Assembly: GCF_022376445.1 (NCBI RefSeq)
Contig: NW_025955660.1
Coordinates: 1-15,722, forward strand
Reading direction: 5' to 3'
DNA from: Fomitopsis serialis
Lineage: Eukaryota > Basidiomycota > Agaricomycetes > Polyporales > Fomitopsidaceae
Length of the DNA stretch: 15,722 nt
A model generated the notes under the pieces. That model was not told the origin of the DNA. It did not search any database and saw only the letters and a program-made list of their open reading frames with translations. Made by a program: the position numbers and the translations under genes. Numbering within the stretch: the stretch's first letter is position 1; each line of letters opens with the position of its first letter. Below are positions 1-9,400 of the stretch, piece after piece.

Positions 1-1198
1 GAGGAGAGGGTGTGGAAGTGGGGACGGGGATAGAATCCGGTATAAGCGGGTGTGGATATTACGGTCTCGGTCGTCGAGGCTAGACCATGAGGTCGGTACG
101 CGGACGTCGCAATCATCGGGACTGCCATCTATTGACCACGTGATCCAGTGGCGCCGGAACTCAGCAACTCCTCGGATTCGTCCGACGCCCGACCGGAGAT
201 TGCCGGATGTGAGGATGATTGGGAGTCCTCTGCTGATTTGGCACGCCGGGCGTGTCCGGACGATCCATGTCCAGCTCGTCCCTCTCCTCTCAGGGTGATT
301 CTCCACGTCAATTGTCGTTGCTTTGGACGGGTTGATTGGGGATTGTAGGGATGGGAGGATGATTGAGGGAGGAGGAGGTGGCAGCGGCAAGAGGGGCGAC
401 CCAAACTTAAGGACTGTGGGGGTCCATGGTTTGGTCGTCCTGGGACGTTGCTTGATTCTGCGGCTCTGCACTTGTTTTTGGGATGCGTTGTCGCTGGTGG
501 GTGCCATACCTGCTGAGAGAGGGATGTTCGGTCAGGACTGACAGTCCCTCTTTTTATACAGGAATGGCTGGGCGTTCACCCTGGCAGTATTATTGGTTCC
601 AGATGGGCGTTGATGCGTTCTTTACGGCAAGAAGCACTATGTATTACTGCAGACGCTCAGAGCAGAAGCGCGCAATCACCAAAGCACAAGTGTGGGCGGG
701 GATTATGATATGAACGTATTAGAAGGTGGGGGTATTGAGCGTATTGGAGGGCGTCCCAACTGATCATTATCTCGTTAGGCAGCTTGTGTCAGCATTCTCC
801 GCCACCTATGGCTTTGTGTTTGTAACTATTTGCCATGTGGCTCGAATCTTAAATAGGCGCTGTGCCGAGCGGTTAGCGCCCAGGTGGACGGGAAGCGTTC
901 TGAGCACATCGGGTGAGACGGCTGCAAGCTACTGTTTACCGTCCGTAGGTGGTTTTTTGGGTATCCAGGATGACTGTGTCGAGCGTAGAGAACCTCTACG
1001 CCATAGGGCAGTATTCGAACACTTGTAGTGAACGGCAGGAGGGGATGGATTGTCCATTCCTCCTGTGGATGACGCTTTCCAGCAGTATCCTGGCCAACGT
1101 GCTGAATAGCCGCGTTCGACCTTAAAGTGCATGTTCGTTTCGCCCGTGAAGGGTTACTTACCCCCCGGACCACGAGAAGGTCTGCACAGGGCTCGTCG
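1..1198. other. No recognisable gene; probable intergenic region
   Basis: Open frames here are short, overlap on both strands, show no family motif and cannot be joined into a convincing spliced protein. The first 60 bases are purine-rich on the plus strand, so pyrimidine-rich on the minus strand. This resembles a fungal core promoter or 5' leader for a gene leaving the window to the left, which is an inference only. A CACGTG E-box lies at 137-142. A tRNA-like string near 861-875 lacks a matching T-arm and acceptor stem. The right end should hold the promoter of the gene starting at 1199. Confidence 0.5.
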
Positions 1199-1210
1199 AT
1201 GACGAGCCCT
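1188..1210. repeat. Perfect 10-bp inverted repeat, 3-nt loop, over a start codon
   Basis: AGGGCTCGTC at 1188-1197 and its exact reverse complement GACGAGCCCT at 1201-1210 are separated by GAT. The proposed start codon (1199-1201) sits in the loop and at the first base of the right arm. In RNA this would make a GC-rich 10-bp hairpin at the initiation site. Whether it has a function is unknown. Confidence 0.85.
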
Positions 1211-1822
1211 CCCGGGGGAACCGATGAAGGATTCAAAGAATTCTTGAGGGGCTTGGGGGGGCGACAAGGTCACCGACGACAACATGCACGAATACATCGA
1301 AGGATTCAACGCTGCCGTTGAGGAGACCGGGTGTAAATGTTATAGGGGTGAGTTCATCGTTACTCTCGTTGTCTGACGTGTTGAGATGTACTCACAGCAA
1401 TTATCGTGGGGCAGGCGAAGCCACAGCCTGACGACAGGAACGTATACATTGTGTCGATCCCGAACTCCGACCTCGTCATCCGTATTTGGGACGGAGGCAT
1501 GAGTGGGTACAGGGCGTTTTGTCTCGATTTCTTCGACACACGTCGACGCACCCCCGTCAACCTTCCCCCAGGCTTCTCGCTCTGGCCAAGTGTGGCTAAT
1601 GCCCCGAGCGTGTTCACGATGGGAGGTCGACTCAGTTCATGGGAGAATGCGTTCGGCAAGCGAGGCAGGCAAATCCCCTTAGGAACGGAGAGGATTGTTC
1701 CGGAGGGATCGTACATCACCCTCAAGAGGCGCAACCACCCAGAGTTCACCTTCGCCATCCCGGTGAGGCAGACACAGTATCATGAAGCGATTGTGCAGCC
1801 CGTGCTTGGCGCCGATTATTAG
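1199..1822 (+). CDS. Hypothetical protein, two exons, frame break at a 7-G run
   Basis: I do not recognise this family. Exon 1 starts at ATG 1199 and reads MTSPPGGTDEGFKEFLRGLG. A one-base frame change is then needed at the G run 1255-1261, after which the frame continues as DKVTDDNMHEYIEGFNAAVE up to 1347. The intron is 1348-1397 (GTGAGT donor, CTGAC branch site at 1373-1377, CAG acceptor). Exon 2 runs 1398-1822 and contains the stretches RNVYIVSIPNSDLVIRIWDG and PEGSYITLKRR. With one G removed from the run, exon phases match exactly and give a soluble protein of about 190 residues. There is no signal peptide or membrane segment. The frame upstream of the break has a stop at 1245, so a start inside that frame is excluded. 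The frame break could be a sequencing error or a real lesion. Confidence 0.6.
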
Positions 1823-2020
1823 TGCCAACTTATCTTCTGTACACACTGAGCATCCTCTGTAACTACTTTACAACCCCCTATAGCGCGTATTCCCCTTCTG
1901 TATGAAATGGTGTACTCCTTGGTGGTGACTGCACTGTACAATCTATATTCCGCCCTGTACGTTACAGAGATACACACAAATTCAGACTGGTGGTTCGACA
2001 TCAGGGCAGACCTCTCTGGC
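1823..2020. other. Short convergent intergenic spacer
   Basis: These 198 bases separate the stop codons of two convergent genes, so they should hold both 3' ends and polyadenylation regions. I see no gene or clear repeat in them. Confidence 0.5.
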
Positions 2021-3294
2021 TTATTGAACAGACGGAGGAAAGACGTGCTTTTCCGCTTCACGATCCCCAGTCACCTCAAACTTATGACCTACGCCGGCAG
2101 GGACACACCCCTCGCCCAGCGCATGCTCCAACGCTACCTTGGCCGCGAAACCACTGCAATGCATCGGCAGCACGTACGTTGGCGCCGGGCGCAGCTCGTT
2201 GGCCAGGAATTCCACCGTGGGCTCGATGCGTGGCACGAGGTCAGTCCCTGCAAGATGCAATCCACCGATGATCTGAAAGTGGTTCATCAGCTAATGGTCG
2301 GTATTTGGAGAAGACTTGTCGTACTGACCATATAGATCGGCCTCGAGAACTTCGCTACCGCATCCTTGACCACGTTGACTATACCAGCATGGGAGCAACT
2401 GCAAGGCAAAGATTGACTGTGAGCGTATGTTACAATTCACAGTGGTGCAAATGACACTCACGCAGAGAAGAGTACCAGCCCCTTACCGGCAACATCGATG
2501 GCAGCGTATCTTTCGTCCATGATATGCTGCGAATGGTCAGTCGCTCGGACGCAGCGGGACTCGACAGAGATCAAACCTCTTCGGGTACCCAATCCGTCTT
2601 TCCCTCTTGCTCGGTCCACCTCACCGCGCCCGGTAACCCTGTCTCGAACTCCGTCACCCTCGGGATCTCCCCACTGACCCACACCGTGCCACCCGCGACC
2701 GCATGCCCCTCCGCATGCGTCTCCGGCACACCGCCGAGCTGACGGATCTCGTCGAACGTCGGGTCATTGGGCATCCGTCCGATGACCTTCCCTGCACAGA
2801 GATGCCCGCGCGACGGGGCGGTCTGGGTGCAGGTCGACGACGCACGGCGAGCGGCTGGCCTCTTGCGCGCGGATGCGGAGGAAAGAGAGCATCCCGCCGC
2901 TGTGGTCGGCGTGCCAGTGCGAGAGGACGATCCGCTCGACCTTGTGGGTGTCGACCTGCAACGCGGCGACGTTCCGCGCGATCGCGCGCGAGTCCGGGCC
3001 TGTGTCGAAGAGCGTGAAGTGCGCCGCCTCGCCCTCGATTTGCGTCTCCTGCGTGCGGTACCCATCAGCACTGGTACACCTGCAAGATTCAGGAGACGAA
3101 CGATGAGAGCTGAGAACCCATGCGCGCCTACGGAGCGATGTTCAGAGAGTTGTACGACTAGATCTCGAAACACACTCACCGCAGCAGCAATTCTCCAGAT
3201 CCACGAAAGGCGCCCCGGTGACATCGTCCACCGGAGGGTTATGTGAGAGGTGCTGCTTCATTTCATGGGTGAAGCCCGGAGGCAACTTCGTCAT
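2021..3294 (-). CDS. Metallo-beta-lactamase-fold hydrolase (dihydropterin-synthase-like MBL group)
   Basis: The protein starts MTKLPPGFTHEMKQHLSH at 3294-3292 and is about 350 residues long. Exons are 3294-3180, 3127-2577, 2526-2462, 2398-2329 and 2272-2021, with introns of 52, 50, 63 and 56 bp. The zinc-binding signature HWHADH lies at 2919-2902, preceded by an FDTGPDS strand. SACSHAG follows in exons 3/4, then GGLHLAG and PMHCSG in the last exon. This order is typical of the MBL-fold group named after 7,8-dihydropterin-6-methyl-4-(beta-D-ribofuranosyl)aminobenzene-5'-phosphate synthase; the substrate of the fungal members is not known to me. It probably hydrolyses a small ester or phosphate with two metal ions in the cytosol. 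The stretch from about 3100 to 2807, which carries the HWHADH motif, is out of frame with both flanks. One base appears missing between 3102 and 3078, and one each at the GGG runs 2807-2805 and 2792-2790. The intron 2 donor is GTTTGA, slightly unusual. The family call is firm; an intact product is not. Confidence 0.85.
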
Positions 3295-3921
3295 CCTGGC
3301 GCACGCGCATCAGCCATAGTCTAACCACCTGCGACTCGAGAGCACTGACCATTCTATGCAATTGTCAACGAGGAAAGTCACAGAGAACTTGTCAACGGAT
3401 CTGAGAGGTAAGCTAGCCATCGCGCGGATGTTTTTGGGAGGACTGGTGAACGAGAGTTCCTTATATCCTACGCGGGAGCTTTGCGCCGATGCTTAGCGTT
3501 TCAATGTCAGTCAGGAGTGTGCGAGACCCCTGTTTATGTAGATTGCCCATTCCGAATGAGCTGGAGTCTAACTTAGTTCTGGTCGGGCACCGCGTCATAG
3601 GAAACGTGATCGTTAGATAAGCAGCATGACCCTGCCGCCGTGTTTGAAAGTCCAAGCAGGAGGTGAGATCTTGAGAGCGCAGGGACAGCAGCGTGCAGAC
3701 AGCAACAAAGCAGGCTCTGCTCGCGAAGTGATCAGGGCTAGCGTAAGTCATCAGTTGCCGGGAAATCATCGAGTATTTGCCACAAGCCCAGGCGGTTAGA
3801 GTACATGCATCCGTAGGATTGGCCATCCTCCGGAACAGACAAGCAAATAACGCAAAATTGTAAGAGTCGAAACTGACTATGTCCGTCGAACAACTCTAGA
3901 TGGAACCCACTGATATCACCA
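3295..3921. other. Intergenic region between two minus-strand genes
   Basis: This stretch should contain the promoter of the metallo-hydrolase (starting at 3294 and reading left) and the 3' end of the membrane-protein gene (stop at 3922). A 121-codon minus-strand frame at 3461-3826 has no family motif, an ordinary composition and no adjoining spliced exons, so I read it as chance. I see no repeat or RNA gene. Confidence 0.5.
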
Positions 3922-5654
3922 TTACGCCTTCCTGCAGAACAAGCCATCGTCATCAGCGGGGACGTCCAACGAAACTACATACAAACTCACCCCATGCCAC
4001 CATAGCCCATGCCAGCGCCCTGCTCAGCAAGCTTGCGCTGACGGAACGCCTGCAAAAACCAGCGTAAATCCCCATGACACGCGCGCACCAGTCGAAGCCG
4101 ACTCACCCTACGATAGCGCATGCGCTCAAAGTGTTGGAACACGATCACAAGCAACATGGTCCCGGTGATGACGCAGAAGACGATCAGGCCGACAGGAAGG
4201 ATGAGAATGTGCCGGCCGGGGATGACGAAAGTCTTCGCCGCGTCGGACACGGCCGTCTTGGACACAGCGGCGGCGCTCGCCGACGAGGCAGCGCTCACGC
4301 TGGCAGCAGCACCGCCTGCCCCGTTGTTGATAGCGCCGACGGCACTGGTAGCAGAGGCTGCTGCGGTACCCTGCGTTGTCATGTGAGTACCAACCACATG
4401 GGGGAAAGACAGACTAAACACACCGTTGCGCTCGCGGCGACGGACGGGGCAGCGGTACCAGTAGCCAAGATAGCGGAGGAGTCGATGGAAGAAGTACCCT
4501 GCGCGATGGGAATGTGAGCGTCAATAAGTTCTGATGTGGAAGCAGTCAACGAGCGCGGGCCACGATCATGCACTGCGCAAGACTGAACACTGTCGAAGAC
4601 AACTCTCAGAACACACACGCCTATGCAAATTCTATGTCACTGTGGCTTCGTGGGGCTTTAACTCGATACTGCAGCGGGCAATCTGGAGACGATTTGTCGA
4701 CTGCCAGACCCAGCACCTACAGGGTGTACCATGTCACAGTCGTCCGCGCCCGCCGTGCGAAGGCGGCGACACTAGTCACGCTCCACGCCGCTTTGAGTTA
4801 CATTCGATGATATCGCCATGGCTTGCCAGATAAGGAGGAACCTCCGAGCGACGAACTTGAGACCCCTGCTGATGTCAAACCCTGGTAACAGAGCCTGACA
4901 TGATTGGCCAAGCGATATAAAGCACGTGGTGGAACACATTCGGCGTAGTCAACCGGATGTGCCTCGTTTCTCGCCGGCATGAAGTATTCATAATTCGAAG
5001 GTAATCGGACAGCAGGGTGCTGAGCAACGAGGCCTCATCGTTCTTGAAACAACAGCACCTCATGGGCTCCGGGGAGCACTTCGCAGTCAATACCATGAGC
5101 AGTGACTTTCCGGCGATAGCACAATTCGGGGCAGTGGCCCGATACTCGTTGAAACGAGACGACATTAATCGGCAGAGTACTCACAACAACGACGATGGCA
5201 GGAGGTCCAGTGGCAGCCGGAGGAGCAGAGGCAGCCGGAGGAGCAGAGGCAGCCGGAGGAGCAGAGGCAGCTGGAGGAGCAGAGGCAGCTGGAGGAGCAG
5301 AGGGAGCAGCCGCTGCGCCGGAGCCACCAGACGAGGAACTCATGGCAGACAATGTGCATGACTTGACTTCCTGGTAGTTACCGTCCGGGTTCGGGGTGAG
5401 CGTAATCTGGCAGGTCTCCAGCATGGGACCACTTGGCCTGCGATGCATTGCGGAGCATGAGCGCGAGGTTAGAACGCAACAAGGCTCTCCACGTACATCT
5501 GGATAGTCTCGGTCGTCGTAACCATAGTCGGGGTAGCTGCCTGGCGCGGCGCCATCAGGATACGGTCGGGCCCGACAGGTGCGCCATTGACGAAGCCAGA
5601 GAAGGACAAGGAGAGGAGGCAGACGAGGAATGCTGTTGCGGGTGAGCCGAGCAT
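3922..5654 (-). CDS. Probable type I membrane protein with Ser/Ala/Pro-rich ectodomain
   Basis: ATG 5654 opens a signal peptide (MLGSPATAFLVCLLSLSFSG, then FVNGAP). Confident exons are 5654-5497 and 5437-5185, containing ETCQITLTPNPDGNYQEVKS and then an APPAAS repeat. At the other end are 4498-4424, 4370-4107, 4049-3991 and 3931-3922. The 3' exons give Ser/Thr/Ala-rich sequence, a membrane segment (ILILPVGLIVFCVITGTMLL), a basic RYRR stop-transfer, and a tail ending GYGGMGKA. Several junctions are phase 0 and exons begin with GGT. Another Ser/Gly-rich exon, GLTSAGVSSSSLGGSSLSGK at 4881-4802, fits the same pattern if one base is missing near 4820. Exons between 5184 and 4882 and between 4801 and 4499 are unresolved. 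I infer one O-glycosylated surface protein; two adjacent genes remain possible. No known family was recognised. Confidence 0.55.
5201..5303 (-). repeat. 18-bp coding minisatellite (APPAAS repeat)
   Basis: On the plus strand the unit GGAGGAGCAGAGGCAGCC occurs at 5219-5236, 5237-5254, 5255-5272 and 5273-5290. The last two copies end in GCT rather than GCC. A partial copy follows at 5291-5303 and a diverged one precedes at 5201-5218. The unit length is a multiple of three, so on the minus strand it encodes a six-residue Ala/Pro/Ser repeat in frame. Copy number is likely to vary between strains. Confidence 0.9.
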
Positions 5655-6420
5655 CTTGGAACGAGGTTCGAGGTGATAATGGGCTGAGTAGGTGCAAATG
5701 AGCGGAGACTGGCTCCTGCGTTCGACACTAGGACGGCGGAAGGAAGACAAGGAATGGACAAGCCCCAGGGCAGAAAGGGTATCGACCCAGAAGTGACGGG
5801 AGAGAAAGAGATCGAGGAGGAGGAAGAGGACGAGGATGGGAACGCGACCCAATTATCCGGGCTATTTGCACAAGCCAAGTTTATGTGTTGTGCGCTACTT
5901 GCCTCATCTTAGATTCCTGAGATCGAATTCCGATTGTAGACCATTGCGGGATGTGAAGCTACAATAGCATCTGAGCCTTCCAAATTATACTCCGATTACC
6001 GGCAGCGAGAGATGCAACCGGCAACTGCCAAGGCATCCGTCGCAACCGAACGGTCGAGATTCGACTGCGGACCGCCTCCGTCAACGGAAGACATCCCCGG
6101 CGTGATGGACCACTGGTCACCGATGATGACCATAGAACGAGTGGGCTGACGGATTGACAGGCGCAGTGACTGTTTGCGCCATCTGATAGTTGAAAGGGCC
6201 AAACACCCTCAGGTTGTACGCCCAAGGCCAACTTGAAGTCTCAATACCAAGGATGAAAAGTATGTTTGCACGACAGCATTGAATATAGTAACACAGCCAA
6301 CGACATGTAACATGACGTCAATCACGGCTCCCCGTATCAGAGGATTACAGAGGCATTGTTCGGCGGAACGCACATACGGGCTAATGGCAGGAGCTCATCA
6401 ATCCAAAGGCATCGCCGCCG
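5655..6420. other. Intergenic region: promoter of the membrane-protein gene and ATPase 3' flank
   Basis: Directly upstream of ATG 5654 the minus strand is rich in C and T (about 5870-5740), as expected for a fungal 5' leader or core promoter. The left-reading ATPase ends at 6421, so its 3' untranslated region should lie at roughly 6420-6250. A palindromic TGACGTCA lies at 6313-6320. A minus-strand open stretch at about 6316-6117 looks somewhat protein-like but has no start or convincing splice partners. It is listed as a finding and not called as a gene. Confidence 0.5.
6313..6320. promoter_or_regulatory. CRE-like palindrome TGACGTCA
   Basis: The eight bases match the ATF/CREB full consensus exactly. 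The site is about 660 bp upstream of the minus-strand start at 5654 and 101 bp beyond the ATPase stop. A chance occurrence is possible, and function is not shown by the sequence. Confidence 0.3.
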
Positions 6421-9400
6421 TCATCGCATGCCTCCCTCCACAGCTTTGTACATCTTACCGTTCTTCACACGTTGGTGCTGACGAAATTCCATGAGATACC
6501 CGACCATCCTTGAGACGGCCTGAGTCGCCCACTGCTCGTACGCCATGGACAGCGCGACGTTGACCATGACCATGACTAGGATAGATGTTCGTGCAGAGGG
6601 TGGCAGCGGGACGAGCTCCAACACGCTGGCGACCGGACGGGGAGGGGATAACAAGACGAGCATGTTGAACAGCGACAGAACGATGATGGACAGCATGAGA
6701 AGACCTGTGACGGTGCATCAGCTATGGCCGCTCCGACAAGCAACAATGGATCAATCACCATTTGTCCACATTGGCCGGCGGTAAGGAGGCCCAATGCTGA
6801 AGACCGCGGCCACCAGGATGTACTGGAAACACGATACTAGGAACAACGTGGAGTTCTCAAAGTTGGTCGCTTCCAACTTGTTGTCATCTGCGCTTGGGTC
6901 ATTCGGAGGCGGCGGTTGATACCTGTCATGCACTGGTGAGCATGGATGCGCGAGACAGACTGATAAGACGTACCATTCCTGTCTTCGCACCCAAAAGAAT
7001 GCCCAGAATTGCAGTGCCGACGTGATGATGATTTGACCAGCGAGGCTCGAAAGTACCTTCTTGGAAACTAGGCTAGCGGTCGGACGCTTGGGGTGTATTT
7101 TCGGGAAGGGCGCGGTGCGACCCACTAAGGCGATGTCAGGGCAGAACACTAGACTTGTCTGATCTGAACTCACTGGTGACAGCGATGGGTATGATGATGA
7201 ACAGGTCGATGTACAGAAACTGAAAGCATTATGAGCAGCCAATGAAAGGTCATTCATGAGAGCGTACCTGGAAATCACCCAGAGACGATGCGAAGGAGTA
7301 TAGCAATGTGATCGTGGTGAACTGGATCAGCGAATACAGTGCCCTTCACAATCACATCAGAAACCAATCTTCGACAACTAAACCCAACACTCACATATAC
7401 TTGAAGCAGCTGAAGCTCGTCACGAGGGCTGCGCGCCCCTCCTTGATCACTTCGAGCACGCAGTTAATATCAGGTGTCCGACTTGTGAACGGCGCAGCCA
7501 CAGAGGCTTCCGCCTCCGATAGCGACAATCCAACGTCCGCTGCCTTGAGCGCAGCACAGTCGTTTGCACCATCTCCGCACATCAGGACGGTGTATCCCAG
7601 CCCTTGCAAGCGCTCGACAACCTCATTCTTTTCGTCCGGCGACATCCTTGCATAAACCTGACACTTGACGAGCATCTGGAAGACGATATGTGTGAGACTG
7701 GATGTCTCAGAGAGTGATGGATGGCAGGCTTACGCGCTGAAGTGTCTCTAAAGGTGCATGATTCACCATCCAGCGAAACACGTCTCCAGAAATGGCAAGT
7801 GTATAATCGTGGAAGTCAAGCTCGTCCTCGTCGACGGTATGATGCGCAGGAGGAGGTAGAGGCTTGAGGCTGTAGTCGTCAAGCTCCCAAGCAACGTCAT
7901 CCGTACACGGCCACCTCAGCTTCGACAAAGGCGTGCTCGCACTACCTAGTGCATGTTAATACGGGTGCTGTCCAGTTCAACAGCTTTCTCACCTCGGATG
8001 AACACTGGAGAGAAGACATGCGCAGCGGGATTGATGAGGCCGCATTCCCTAGCTACGCTCACAGCAGTCAGTGGATTGTCGCCCGTGATCATCCTGCATG
8101 CGAAGTGCGCAGCGCGCAGAGCCTGTATGGCTGGCGTCGTCCCGGGTTTCAACTTGTTTTCGAAAATACTAGACCAGGAAGCGGAGGCCGGACTCAGCTT
8201 GCTCACTATTCGTACGTCAACATCGGTGAATGAGTTTGACTGTTATTGAAGCTACCGCTTCACTTCTGAGCTTTCAGCCACGTCAACGCTTCCATGCTCT
8301 TCCCCGCGATCGCAATGACTCGATATCCACGTTGTGTGTAGTAAGACAAGAGATCCTCGTAGTCTTGCGGGACTGGATGATATGTGAGGCTGCGACCAAC
8401 CAACGACCAGAAACGTTGACTTACAGGAGTCCTTGTCACAGATGTCTGCCATGACCTCCGGAGCCCCTTTGACATAGATCTCCATACTTGCTCTTGAGCC
8501 GCTTGACAACGACGCTCATCCTGCGCAGAGCAGAGACGAATTCGAAGGTGCGAATAACACCCAGTTCAAGGAAGTGCGCATGCTATCTCTCAGTCAGCCT
8601 GTGTAATTGCCGACGAGCAGGTGTGATGAGCATACCCTGCCGCCTTTAAGCGCGTCTTCAACCCTGAATTGAGCGCTCCCAGGTGGTCGCACCACTGTCT
8701 GCACCAGAGCAGCCGGGCGGTCGCCTCCAGCACGACTCTTGATGACACCGGTACCAGCGAGATCTCCTTCCTCTAGTGTCCACTTCGTGAATTCAACATC
8801 TTAACGTCAAGCGGGTCTCCGATGACCTCGCCGTCGACTTTCTTCAGAGAATGGCAGGTCGCCAGCGCGTAGAGGAAATTCGCCTTATGCTGACTGTAGG
8901 GCAGTCGTGGATGTCCTCGAGGAGCTCGCCGAAGCTGTCCGTATTTCGCTCGATGGCGCGCACGCCGAGGATATCGAGTCCATCTTCCGTGAGCGTGCCA
9001 GTCTTGTCGAAGCAGCAGACGTTGATCTGCCCGGCGACATTAACGCGGCTTGGGGAGATGCAGAAGATGCCCAGCTTTCGAAGTCGGCTGATTGCGAAGC
9101 TGGTGCCAATGGAGAGCGTGGCGGGAAGAGCAGGAGGTACGACCACGGTGATGAGATCTAGCGCTCGAATGAGTATGGTATGCCACGGAACCTTTGAACG
9201 GACTTAGTTCGCGCGTCATGACAACAGAAGATAATGACTACACGCACTCCTAGCCTGACGAACTGAACGGCACTTGCACAGAAGCCCAACCCAGCGACGC
9301 CCGTCAATACCAATATGAACCTTATGGAGTCTCGATAGAACTTGAAGCCCATGGGCTTGGGGAACAACATAGATCGGACCAGGGCTCCCTTCGTAGTGTT

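Noticed and set aside
840..900. tRNA-like string (GCCGAGCGGTTAGCGC) near 863
   Set aside because: It resembles a D-arm of a class II tRNA, but no matching acceptor stem or GGTTCGAATCC-type T-arm follows at the right distance on either strand.
826..1236. 136-codon minus-strand open frame
   Set aside because: It overlaps the spliced plus-strand gene at 1199, has no family motif and no conserved-looking segment; likely chance.
3461..3826. 121-codon minus-strand open frame
   Set aside because: No recognisable motif, no splice partners and no membrane or signal segment; read as intergenic.
5555..5878. 107-codon Ser-rich minus-strand frame
   Set aside because: It covers the CT-rich leader and an alternative frame of the signal-peptide exon; the Ser run comes from the pyrimidine tract.
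7949..8249. Plus-strand frames of 94 and 98 codons
   Set aside because: They are antisense to ATPase exons carrying the MITGDNP motif.
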